Origin: Rutidosis leptorrhynchoides
Taxonomy: Eukaryota > Streptophyta > Magnoliopsida > Asterales > Asteraceae
Direction: 5' to 3'
Assembly (NCBI RefSeq): GCF_046630445.1
Contig: NC_092335.1
Coordinates: 541,685,001 to 541,749,000, forward strand
DNA: 64,000 nt
Shown in pieces: positions 1-12,972 of this stretch; the first letter of the stretch is position 1; every line of letters begins with the position of its first letter. The translations under genes and the position numbers were made by a program. The notes under the pieces are model-generated. The model saw only the letters and a list, made by a program, of their open reading frames with translations, was not told the origin of the DNA and did no database searches.

Positions 1-2091
1 AATTAGCCACAGAGTTTTTAAACAAAATTTATCCACCCTCCCATACAAACCTGTTTAAGAAATGACATCACAAAATTTTCTCAAAAAGAAATGATTCATT
101 ATGTCTAGCATGGAATAGAGTAAAGGTGATGCTTAAAAATGTCTGAATCATTCGTTAAATCGGGCAGACATAATCTGCACGCTTTACAATGGTATGACCA
201 ATGATGATAAGTCTCTCCTAGACATGGCCTCGCAAGGCAATTTCATGTCACGAATAGCAGAAGAAGCATGAAATCTCTTAGAAACAATATATGCACAACA
301 GGAAGATTGGAGCAATGAAGCTGCTGACAAGGATGACATCTTCACTCAAACAGTAAAAGTGCTGAAAACCAGGTTACAAGATCTCACCCTCACTCTTCAA
401 AGTTATCAATTCCTAAAAGTCCCGATGCTACTAGAACCAGTCTAAGGTATCCTTAACCTAGATGGGCATATAAACAGCAAAATAGCTCGGACTCTAATAT
501 AATCTTCCCATTACACCAACCTACCCTCCACTCTAAGGAAACTTTAGTCGACTTTATGAAAAAGCAATACATGATAAACCTTCAAGTCGTAGAATGCCAG
601 AATAAGTTTGATGCTTTGATAAAGACTTTTGAAGAATTAATAATCAATTTTAAGCTTACTCTTAAACGATTAACCACTAAAGTTGAAACAGAGTGTAGTG
701 AGTTTGATGCCCTAGTAATAACTAGAGGTGGGAAGGAAACAACTGTTAATATAACCATACAAAAATTTTCCGATACGGAACATGTGCCAATTGATCCAGT
801 TGTCAATCCACCGGAACCTATATCTCCTAAAGCTCCGAAAATTATTCTGCGAGCCCGCATACTTTTTTCAGGTAGGCTTAGGAAGGAAAAGCAAGAAGCG
901 CAATTCGCTAAGTATTGGGATATTATTAAGAATCTGTATCTGAATGTATGACTAGTAGATGCTTTAGTAGAAATGCCAAACTGCACTAAATTTTTCAAAG
1001 AATTGCTTTCAAACAAAGAGATATTAAGAAAGATAGTTAGCTTACCCTTAAGTGAGGAATGTTCATTAGTGTTACAACATGGTATTTCCCCTAAGTTAGG
1101 AGATACAGGAAGATTCATTGCACCTTGCTACCTGCAAGATGTCCAAATCAGCAATGCGTTAGCAGATCTAGGAGCCAGTGTAAACCTAATGCCCTATTCA
1201 TTATTCAAAAAGCTAGGACTTAATGACTTAAGACCTACCAGAATGACTATCCAACTCGCGGACAGATCAGTTAAGATTCCTCGAGGAATAGTTGAGGATG
1301 TCCTAGTCAGAGTGGATGAGTTTGCATTCCCCGTTGATTTCGTCATGACGGATATGGAGGAAGACACGAAGGTCCCACTCATACTTGGAAAACAATTCTT
1401 GAATACTGCCAAAGCCATAATTGATGTACACGATAAATCACTGAAATTAAGAGTTGGAAATGAAGAAGTCACATTCAATGTCGACCGACTCATGATCCAC
1501 CCTAGTGAAGAAGATCTCAGTCTCGCTGATTCTTTTCAAGAACTCGTCAACTAATATATGGAGGATACCATGGCTATATGCAGTCAAGATCAAATTTTTA
1601 AGGATATGTTCTTTACACCTGCTATAGGAAATCTCGATAACCATGCAGCTCTAGATCGTGGTCAATATAAACCTCCCCCCTATGAAAGTAATTTTCTCGA
1701 AAAACCTATCCAAATAGCACCGCTAGGTCAAGGCATTCCCCTACCTCTGTTAAGGAGAAGACCGAATGAAGAAACAGATTTCATTCTGGTATTTCGGGAA
1801 CCACAGTTAAAAGAGGACTATGATGAAATTCCTGAGCCAACCTTCGAAACTAAAGAAGAAGTTTTTGAAGATGAAGCGTTAAGAAGGACAATTTCCAGAA
1901 CCAAAGAGCAGATAGCATCAGTGACCGCTATTAAGGAAGAAGAATCAGAATTCCAGGAGAGATATGACTCATTAGACAGAAAGGATAGTAAGAATGAAGC
2001 CATCTATCGTGAAACCTCCGAAATTGGAGCTAAAGAAGTTACCCGAACATCTGGAGTATGCATTCTTAAAATGAGTTTGGTAATCTCGTAA
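1..2091 (+). mobile_element. Ty3/gypsy (Athila/Tat-like) gag-protease fragment
   Basis: This is a fossil piece of a non-chromovirus Ty3/gypsy retrotransposon. The reading stretches at 556-951 and 973-1554 resemble the gag tail and the protease of the Athila/Tat lineage, with a linker containing RLRKEKQEAQFAKYW and then a retropepsin. The stretch at 1558-2091 is acidic and charged and would lie just downstream. No reverse transcriptase or integrase follows, and the left end lies outside the window. The element is broken, with several breaks. Family assignment rests on remembered motif similarity. Confidence 0.75.
973..1554 (+). CDS. retropepsin-like aspartic protease part of the gypsy fossil
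   Basis: This 193-residue stretch carries the retroviral-type aspartic protease core: ALADLGASVNLMP, with Asp-Leu-Gly-Ala in place of the commoner Asp-Thr-Gly-Ala, then IQLADRSVKIPRGIVEDV, and the flap/C-terminal part VPLILGKQFL. In the living family this domain matures the Gag-Pol polyprotein inside virus-like particles. It is one part of the decayed element spanning the window's left edge and is not a host gene. Confidence 0.75.
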   Translation: MPNCTKFFKELLSNKEILRKIVSLPLSEECSLVLQHGISPKLGDTGRFIAPCYLQDVQISNALADLGASVNLMPYSLFKKLGLNDLRPTRMTIQLADRSVKIPRGIVEDVLVRVDEFAFPVDFVMTDMEEDTKVPLILGKQFLNTAKAIIDVHDKSLKLRVGNEEVTFNVDRLMIHPSEEDLSLADSFQELVN

Positions 2092-3136
2092 GTCCTGGAA
2101 CTTTAGCTTTCTAGAGGGTGTCGGAACTCAATGGGAGTTTGGCAACTGTCGAAAGTACCGAGCTAGTGGGAGTTTAACGATTAGTAGAAGTTATGGAGAT
2201 GGGTATGCAACGTGGGTCTCTAGTCTTCACATGATTAGTGCGTATAATACTAGTGTACTTGGATGTTGCAAGTATACCATCGAACGGCAAGAAATTTGCA
2301 ACTTACCATGGTATGAACCATATTCTTCTCTTGTAGCTGCAGTTTATTTCTTACTCATACAGTGGGAGCATCCTTAGGAATGAGAAGATGTGTTCATGAA
2401 ATTCATAGCTACGAGAAGGTCATTATACCAGCGAGAAAGTGGAAAGTTGAAAAGGTAGTAGATTTTGAGGTTGTGACTGCGTTTTCACTGGAGTCTTGAT
2501 GAAGAGTCTACGAGGGCGTCTGTTGGATTTTTTGATTCCTGGGAAGTAAAATCATAGATAGGCGGGAAATTATGTACGAGGGTGATCATTGACATGTGGG
2601 TTCAGGATTGGACATGTCTAGAGTGATTAGTGGGGAGTTGTAGTCTCATGAAGAATCCTATAATTGAAGAGTTGCATACTTCAATTGATCTTCTTGTGTA
2701 AGATGATGGTGGTGCAAGAAACCGAGATGGCCTAAGTAAGTAACTCGAGATCGGGTTAAAGCTTAGTGGTTTTGGTGTTGAAAGACTTCTTTCCCTCTAG
2801 TGTGGAAGAGCGGCGTGACCCGGATGTTTGATTTTGGCGGTATCAAAATTCGTAGCTGAGAGGAGATCGGGAGTTGCTATTGGTGTTTGAACAACATTGA
2901 CAGTTGAGGCGGTTATTGGTTTCTAGTTCCGACAAGTAGTGTTGAAGACCTTGTGTCGAAAGTCTACTCATTCGACGTATGTGATAAGTGTGCGTGTCCC
3001 AAATGAAGTTTGGCGGTATAATGGTGGTTTGAATTTCTTAGATAGAATGGAGATTGATGTTCGGGTTTGTTCAAAATCTTCAAGTGGGAGATTGTTGAGT
3101 AGTGAAGAGTTTGCTCAAAGTCTTCAAGTGGGAGAT
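2092..3136. other. non-coding, probable retroelement interior
   Basis: I see no convincing coding region here. The last 90 bases contain a duplicated polypurine-like string, AAGTGGGAGATTGTTGA, at about 3079-3096 and 3126-3141. The second copy abuts the probable LTR that starts at 3137, as expected for the untranslated 3' end of a retrotransposon. The join with the gypsy fragment to the left was not located. Confidence 0.4.
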
Positions 3137-3608
3137 TGTTGAAGGTGTGAATAATTTGATCAACGGAACAAGACGTGACTTTATGAACAAGGCGCTTGAC
3201 TTGGTGAGCAAGTCGTAGAGAGCTTGACTTGGTGAACAAGTCGTGGAGATTCTCTTGCTTTAATTAAATTCTTCTAATAGGAATGGAGTATGGAGCAAAT
3301 AATCGATATTTATGGAATGTCTTTTGCTTGAAGGACAAGTTTAACTTGGTGGACAAGTTTAACTCTTCCTATAAATTGTAACCCCTAGCCTCATTGTAAT
3401 GTGTGCACAAAATTGATAGTAGAAAATCTCTAGTTTGCACTCGTGGAGTAAACCCTTCTCCGTGTTTTGGAGTTGGGATATAACCACGTTAAATACCCGT
3501 GTCGTTTGTACTTTATTTATCGTTATGCTCTAATTATTCTTTTGTCGTTTGTGAGTTAGTGATTATGATCAATCACTTGTCTTGTTGGGGCCTACCGAAT
3601 TCCTAACA
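3137..3608 (+). repeat. LTR-like repeat, probably Ty1/copia type
   Basis: The stretch starts TGTTGAAGG directly after a purine-rich string and ends CCTAACA, giving TG...CA ends. It has a TATAAAT promoter-like box near 3371 and short internal repeats of the type GACTTGGTGAACAAGTCGT. No second copy lies in the window, so it is either a solo LTR or the 3' LTR of a truncated element. The family call is an inference from layout. Confidence 0.5.
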
Positions 3609-3993
3609 TTTACCTACACTTTGTGTAGGTTTTTCCTCTCGCTGCTGATCGGCTCCGACCGACAAACAACCATAGCCAACCTACCGAAATCTTCATCTCG
3701 ACTAGGTTATCACGATAATCGGACCGGAGAGTTAATGCCTTTGAATCAAAAAAAAAAACCTATTGCACTCAAGCGTGTTTCTAGCATTTGGTAGAAATAT
3801 ATTTGATTAGTCGGTTGTTTATAGGATATTTTGTTTGGTTTGTTATCTTCGGTCAGTACAGTTGGGTCAGTTTGAATGAGTAGTGATATATTCGCTTATA
3901 TTTTTATAAATCCGCTAACTTGCATGCATTAGATACTTGTGTACGGTAGATACCTGTTAAGCATGAAAAAAGTGGATTTTTAAATAAAAATCA
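3609..3993. other. intergenic, nothing recognised
   Basis: Low-information sequence between the LTR-like repeat and the PIF/Harbinger element. No gene, RNA or repeat boundary could be supported. Confidence 0.5.
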
Positions 3994-4354
3994 TAAGACC
4001 ACTTGTATTGGTTGAAGACGTTTCTTGTGGTGTCACTTGCCTTTTTGCACTTTTTGGATGACTAGGACGTGTTTCTTTTTTTAGGGGAGTAGTGGTGGTG
4101 TTTCTTTTTTGGTGTCACTATGAGTAGAATGCTGATGTGGCATTTTATTATTCTTTTTCTATTTTTTCTATTTGTTTTATTTTTACTTATGTAATTTAAA
4201 ATGTAAATTTTTTTTACACATTTAATAGATTTAAAAAAAGCATTTAAATTAATACCATTACTACTAAAAAAATACATTATTAAAAATCCTAAAAAAAATT
4301 TACATTTATTAAATTCCTAAAATAAAGACGCACACATCTTGAACTTATTTCTAC

Positions 4355-5849
<1,495 letters not shown>

Positions 5850-6232
5850 TTTTATTTTTTTTGTAATAGTATTAGAAGTGTTTGTAGTGTTTGAAGTTGA
5901 GTGTTTTTTTGGTTTGGTAGTAGTATAAATAGATGATTAAATTAATTTGTTTAATTTTTTTTTTCCAAACGGCTCAAATGCAACATATATAAACAGCCCA
6001 CCAATCAGTTTTCGCCACGTGTAACAAACGCGTGTGACTTGCGACGTTTCTTCCCGACTGACGCCGGCGAAACGCGTGGGAGTGCCGCCGCGATACGGCT
6101 GGTCCGACGTTTCTTGTGTGCCACGCAGTGACGCAGACAAGGTGACGTCGTCACCTACATCCGATACAAATAGCCTAAGTGGAAATATCAACAAGCATAT
6201 TGTTTCACTTTGGTTCTTTAATCAGTTGTTAA

Positions 6233-7697
6233 GGGTGCGTTTGATAAAACTGAATCATTTAGCGCTGAATGGTTCAGAACCTGAATGATTCAAAGCCTCT
6301 GAATAAAGTTTGTTCTGAATGAAAATAAGCTGTTTGATAATCATTTAGAATGAACGATATAAACTGAGTAAAATTACCTTATCAAAGTGTAACATGAATA
6401 AAATATTCAATATACTTGTTAGTTAAGTGTTCAGGATAGGATTTGAGGAGAAAATTATAGAAAATTTAGGCTCTTAATGGTTAAGAGAGTGATCAATCTC
6501 TGAATGATTCAGCACTGAATTCTGAACCATTCAGCAACATATGTCATTCAGAGGTCAATAACAAACGCACTGAATGCTGAATGGTTCAGCATTCAGCATT
6601 GAACCATTCCATTAAGAGGCAAACAAACTAGGGATGGCAATGGGAGAGAAAAAATCCGTGACCAGCGGGTACCCGTGCCCGTGATGGGTGGATAGTTTCA
6701 AAAAATTTCACCCGCGGGTAGGGTACGGGTAAAATTTTGTACCCGTTAGCGGGTCGCGGGCGGGTCGCGGATTTATTATATTCGTCAGGGGTAAAATCCG
6801 ACCCGCGAATCCGTAATACCCGTTTGGGCAACCCGTGAATATACCCGTTAACCCGAATAAGTACATTTAGTTACTTATGACTTTTTTAAGAAAAGGCAAA
6901 CAATTTATATGATAAACACTATATACAATAGACATTTATTCATATTCTTACTGTAACTATCATATTCTTACTTGTAAACTACACACAATAGATAGTTTAT
7001 ATCATAAACAGTACTCCTATATAGTACTCCTATATACATCGTAGACAATATACGAACTGTAGACAATTTACATGATAAATAATATATACAGTAGGCATAT
7101 ATATAGATTATATCCTGTTTTTACTTCTTAGTGTAACTATCTTCATTTCTTTTACTTCGTATAAATCACAATGATATAGATAAAAATATATTTATAAATG
7201 ATAAACTTAGTTGATGTACACAACAAATAAATAATAAAATGAATACAAGTTGTGAGTATGTTTACACTTGTGGTATCTCTAATAGACATTTTTTGAATCA
7301 ATCCCACATCGGCCATTGTATATTTGTTTGTATGGAGATAATTACTATAAAAAGGACTTATGGGGACTTTTTTGTAAGTTGGTCAGCCTTTAAATAAAAA
7401 TGTAATCAATTAAGAGCTGATTTTTCAAGAATTTAGTATGAAGTAATATTTAATTAGCCATTGTGCTGATTCCGCTTCTGTTTTGCAAGCTTTAGATAGT
7501 TAAAGTTTATAATATACAACCCGCGGGTTTTCCCGTGGGTCATGCATACCCGCGAGTTGCGAGTACGGGCAAAAACTTTTACCTGCCAACGGGTATACGG
7601 GCCTCGCGGGTAGTGAAAATATCATGACGGGCGGGTTGCGGGTTTAATGGATCTGTACCCGTTGCCCGCAGGTGCCATCCCTAAAACAAACGCACCC
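6233..7697. mobile_element. Tourist-like MITE (PIF/Harbinger type), split by a hAT element
   Basis: The ends are GGGTGCGTTTG and its inverse CAAACGCACCC, flanked by TAA (6230-6232 and 7698-7700), the PIF/Harbinger signature. Inside are many copies of CTGAATGGTTCAG-like palindromic words. Removing the nested insertion leaves about 402 bp, a normal MITE size. It does not share terminal sequence with the larger PIF element just upstream. Confidence 0.85.
6629..7683. mobile_element. non-autonomous hAT-type element nested in the MITE
   Basis: A 1055-bp element with the terminal inverted repeat TAGGGATGGCA at both ends and a perfect 8-bp target duplication AAACAAAC (6621-6628 and 7684-7691), as made by hAT transposases. 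GC-rich subterminal words such as ACCCGCGGGTA occur at both ends, while the middle is AT-rich and non-coding. It inserted 14 bp from the right end of the MITE. Confidence 0.9.
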
Positions 7698-7891
7698 TAA
7701 GTTTTTAGTTTTTTCGCTTATAAAAATTAAAATAAAAAAGAAATTCAAGGTTTTTTTTATTTTTTACCTACAATATTGAGTCAACCAGATTGCGTGTACC
7801 ATCTATAACCCATTACACTGCATATCACCGTCATCAAATTCATTTCAATATTTTGGTCTCAATTAATCCGATACATATATCATATCACATA

Positions 7892-10800
7892 ATGACATCA
7901 TCATCATCATCATCATCATCTAGCCGCTACAGCGGGAGATCACTATGCGCCTACGTAAATCACGAACGCTTTGTACGTACAAAGATAGAGCCAGCAATTG
8001 AAAAAGGCAAATCGTGCACAATTTGTATAAATGAAATCCATAAACCAGCTGTAATTACTGTATGTTTACACGCTTACTGCACTAATTGCATTCGTAAATG
8101 GAGTACTGAAAAGCGTAAGTGTCCACTTTGCAACGCTCAATTTGATTCGTTGTTCGTTGAAATCGATCTCAATTCGAAAACCTATCGCACACTTCATTTA
8201 TCTGCTGTTAGGGTTTCAGATACGAAACTTAATAACTATAATTTTGGAAGCAGGAGAAATTTCGCAGCTCAAAGAAGGTAATAAACACCTTATATATTTT
8301 TTTTGACAGCGAATAGGATCACCCGAGACCTTCCTTTACGGATATACCACTTTATTCATGTACCTAGGATTCCATCCTCTAAAACACCAGTTGCGATCAT
8401 CTCCCGTTTCGACTATGCCGATGCAGCGATAATAACCCCGCCCCCTCCCCAAACGATATGGGAAAGGTGCCATGGGTGGATACTTCATGGCAGAGATGAA
8501 ATTGTGTTTTTAATATGTAGCCAACGGGGGTCGAACTCCTGACCTCCCCTAAAGGAGGCAGGCCACCAACCGTTGTACTACATCACAACTTCTATAAACA
8601 CCTTATATATTATTAGTATTATTGTTATTTACTTTATCTATTGCCTTCACTGATTTAATATGTTAGCCATTAGGGAGGGCAATGGATCTAAATAAATCCG
8701 AGATCCGCGGGTACCGCACCCGTGATGGGCAGATAAAATCAAAAATCTTTACTAGCAGGTGGGCCATGACTGTAATCTTGTACCTGCTGAATGATTTTGT
8801 TTTTCTAATTGTTAGGGCTATTGGGATATCAAGAGTAGAACGAAATGCTGTTAACAGAAGAACGAGGCCATTACCGAGGCAGAGATCATTTGGGAAGTCC
8901 AGTATGCTATCTCCAAATGCCAGGCAAGAGAGAATTTTGCAATGGCGTGCAAGGTATAATAGTTGCACCACTTTTTGGTTAATTGCGAGCTTATTTTTCT
9001 TCTTTGTTAGTGTATTTGACATTTGAGTGAGCAGCCTTGATGTCTTTTATGGGGTCTGATGATGTTCCTATCATGAACTTGTTCCTGCAGCATATATGAG
9101 CAGAACCTGCGCGCTGAACTTTGTCCTAGCAGAAGCTCACTCAAACAGGTACATGGCTTTCGAAACATTCATCACGGATTTGATATTGACTTGAGTGTTT
9201 ATTGTACTTATAACGTTACCCTCTTATTAAGAATGTTAAGAATGTTAATGTATGTTGACTTCTTATAGTTTCAATCGTTTACGGGAAGAAGCGGTTTTAA
9301 GGAGAGGATAGTTCAAATAATAGAACCGTGGATATTCAGGGAACTTGATGCTATTCTTGGGGATCCTAATCCAGCTGTACTTGTTCATTTGGTGACGTCG
9401 CTATATATCTCAAGCCTTGAAGAAAGACAGCAGGGTCCTTCAGGACGTTGTAGTGTAGAGAACAACTATCTTGAACGTTTGCAGCCTTTTCTGCTTGAAC
9501 GGACTTGTACATTCTGGCATGAACTCGGGTATGCTATTTCCAGTTTTCATTAAGTTTTAATTATTTGTATACCTGGCAATTGAGACCCATACTCTCAACA
9601 ACAACAACAACAAAACCCAATACCACATGAGTGGTGTATGGGGGAGGTGAGATGTAGACAATCTGTAAAGACCCGTCCTAATCCATCCGGACGAAGTCCA
9701 TATCGATTATAAACTATTCACAACAGTTGATTACATCGCGAGGTACTTGACCTCTATATGATACATTTTACAAACATTGCATTCGTTTTTGAAAAAGACA
9801 ATCTTTCATTACATCGAAAGTTGACGGCATGCATACCATCTCATAATATATCCAACTATAATTGATTTAATAATAATCTTGATGAACTCAACGACTCGAA
9901 TGCAACGTCTTTTGAAATATGCCATGAATGACTCCAAGTAATATCTTTAAAGTGAGCAAATGCACAGCGGAAGATTTCTTTCATACCTGAGAATAAACAT
10001 GCTTTCAAGTGTCAACCAAAAGGTTGGTGAGTTCATTAGTTTGACATAAATAATCATTCCATAATTTTAATAGACCACAAGATTTCATATTTCCATTTCT
10101 CATAAACATACGTCCCATGCATAGAGACAAAAATATCATTCATATGGATTGAACACCTTGTAACCGACATTCACAATATGCATATAAGAATATCCCCATC
10201 ATTCCGGGATCCTCCTTCGGATATGATATAAATTTCGAAGTACTAAAGCATCCAGTACTTTGGATGGGGCTTGTTGGGCCCGATAGATCTATCTTTAGAG
10301 TTCACGTCAATTAGGGTGTCTGTTCCCTAATTCTTAGATTACCAGACTTAATAAAAATGGGCATATTCGATTTCGATCATTCAACCATATAATGTAGTTT
10401 CAATTACTTGTGTCTATTTCGTAAAACAGTTATAAAAACAGCGCATGTATTCTCAGTCCCAAAATATATATTGCGAAATCATTTAAAAAGGGAATAATGA
10501 AACTCACCTAATGTATTTTATAGTAAAAATACATATGTCGACATTGAACAATGCAGGGTTGGTCTCGGATTCACGAACCTATATCATTTATATATCTATT
10601 AAAACATATAATAGAAATCACATAATTTTTCTTTATTAATTATATATTATTTATGTGTTTGTAGTTTATATAATTTATATTAAATTCCATTTAAACATAT
10701 ATACTTTTATTATATTTTTAAGGTATATGTTATATATATTTATTTTATATATATTTAAAATGATTAGAATCTATACCTTTAGTTATATTAATATATACAT

Positions 10801-12897
10801 ACATATATTTAGTATTATATTAAAAATATCGAATTTGTTGTATGTAGATGTTTATATATAAAAAATGTTAATATGTCTTATATATAGTTATATAGATTAG
10901 TAATATAATTGTAGTATAGGTAATAAGTAGGTTTTATGTACCAAATATCTATTTGTTAAGAATGATAGTTTTGATATTAATGATAATTTTATATATAATG
11001 ATAATGATACTAATAATAATAATAAAAATGATAATAATGATAATAATCACAATATTCATAAATTTATAGTAATACTCATAATATCATTTTTCATTATTAA
11101 AATTTCAATTTTAATCATTGCTTTGCCTTACGGTTCGTTATCTTTTATTCGTTTCTCCCGTTGTTGATAATGTATAATCTTTTCTAAGTTCTAGAATTCA
11201 TGACCTTAACCATCATTTATCTTGAACCTTATTTTATCGTTAAGCTTATGATCAAAATTGTTATACTAATCTTTTATCATAAAAATCTTCATGATATATA
11301 ACTCTAATACTTTTATGTTTCTTCTTAATAATCATAAACATGTTTATTTTCCTAAGTTACTAATAGCAATAGCAATACCTCAAGAAAAATGAGTTCCAAA
11401 AAGTAACAACAGTCCATGCCGGGGATTGAACCCGAGACCTCCCGCATACCCGACACCTCCCTTAACCATTCAGGCCGGCCGTAGCCTAATTTCTGTTTTA
11501 TAAGCCCATATGATAATATATAACTCGTATAATCTGTTATCTAACTTCTTCTCCTTCCTCAGTTACTCTCGACATGAACCAAACCAATATAATCATATCG
11601 TGACTTCATTTAGGACTTGTACAATCAGGGAACAAAATATATATATATATATATAAATTGGATAAACAAAAAAAAAATTAAAAAAAAAAGAAAGAAAACA
11701 GTCTGCTTCTGCGTTCGTAAAATAAAGAAAGAAAAAAAAAATTAAGTTTGATTTCAAGAACGTTTTAGGTAAAAGTCACAACATGAAATAGTTTATAAAT
11801 GACTCCTACAAACTTCTTCGATCATCAATTGCTCCATTTATTCAAAAACGAATTCGAATTTTTGACAAGAACACTCGAGTTGACTTTTTGAAATAAAGCT
11901 TTGACCTCAAAATTTGAACTCGTTACGAAGAATTGAAACTTGATATTTGACAGGAAGTTTAAGCAAAAGATTCCCAACAACTCTACATTAATAGATTTTG
12001 TAAAAATGGAACGAATATGAGTTTTTGTGAATCACGGGTCGGAACAGGGCCATATCGGTTTTTTTTATATCTTTATGGTTTTTTTTTTTTTTTTTACAAT
12101 AGTATTGTAATATATAGATTGAACTGATCATTGATGTAAAAACACTGTTAAATCACGGGTAGGTAATGTGTACCAATGGTCAACAAAGAGTTACATCAGA
12201 AGAAATAAATTGAAAGCAAACAAAGAGGAACAAATAAAAAAAATAAAAAAAACAGATGTTTATAATAAGAAAAAAATTACGCGTATAGATATAGATATTT
12301 GTCCTTATGTTATTTTTAATTTGATTTCAATAATAAATATAAATAATTATCATAATATAATAATAATATTGATATTAATAATTAATAACAATAATGTTAA
12401 TAAATGATAAATGATATTGATAATAATAATAATAATATTAATGATAATAATATAAGTTGTATTATACTAACAATAATAATGTTCATGATTATAAATTATT
12501 ATTATTATTATTTTTTTAAATAACATTAAGAACATTAGTAATAATAATAGTAATTATATTAATGATAGTAATAATAATGATATTAATAAGGATATCAATA
12601 ATCAATAATATTAGTAATACTAATGATATTATAACCATATAATTGTATTTACTTTCATATCTATATATTACATTAGAATAATAATAATCTGATTTTTAAT
12701 ATTAATATTTATTTTTAATAATAATAAAGGAAGTAATAAAATTAATATAACAATTATATTTTTTTAATACTATTTTTACCTTTAATATATTAATATTACA
12801 CTTTATTACTTATGTAATGTCTTACTGATTATATACAATCGAATATTTATATATATAATAATAATTATGCATGAAATCACATATATTCAATGTACTT

Positions 12898-12972
<75 letters not shown>

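Noticed and set aside
582-1118. A 178-residue minus-strand frame over the gypsy fragment
   Set aside because: It is antisense to recognisable gag-protease coding sequence and has no domain of its own.
11411-11490. A functional tRNA gene in the LTR
   Set aside because: A and B boxes are present, but the acceptor and anticodon stems could not be paired into a cloverleaf, so only a tRNA-like module is claimed.
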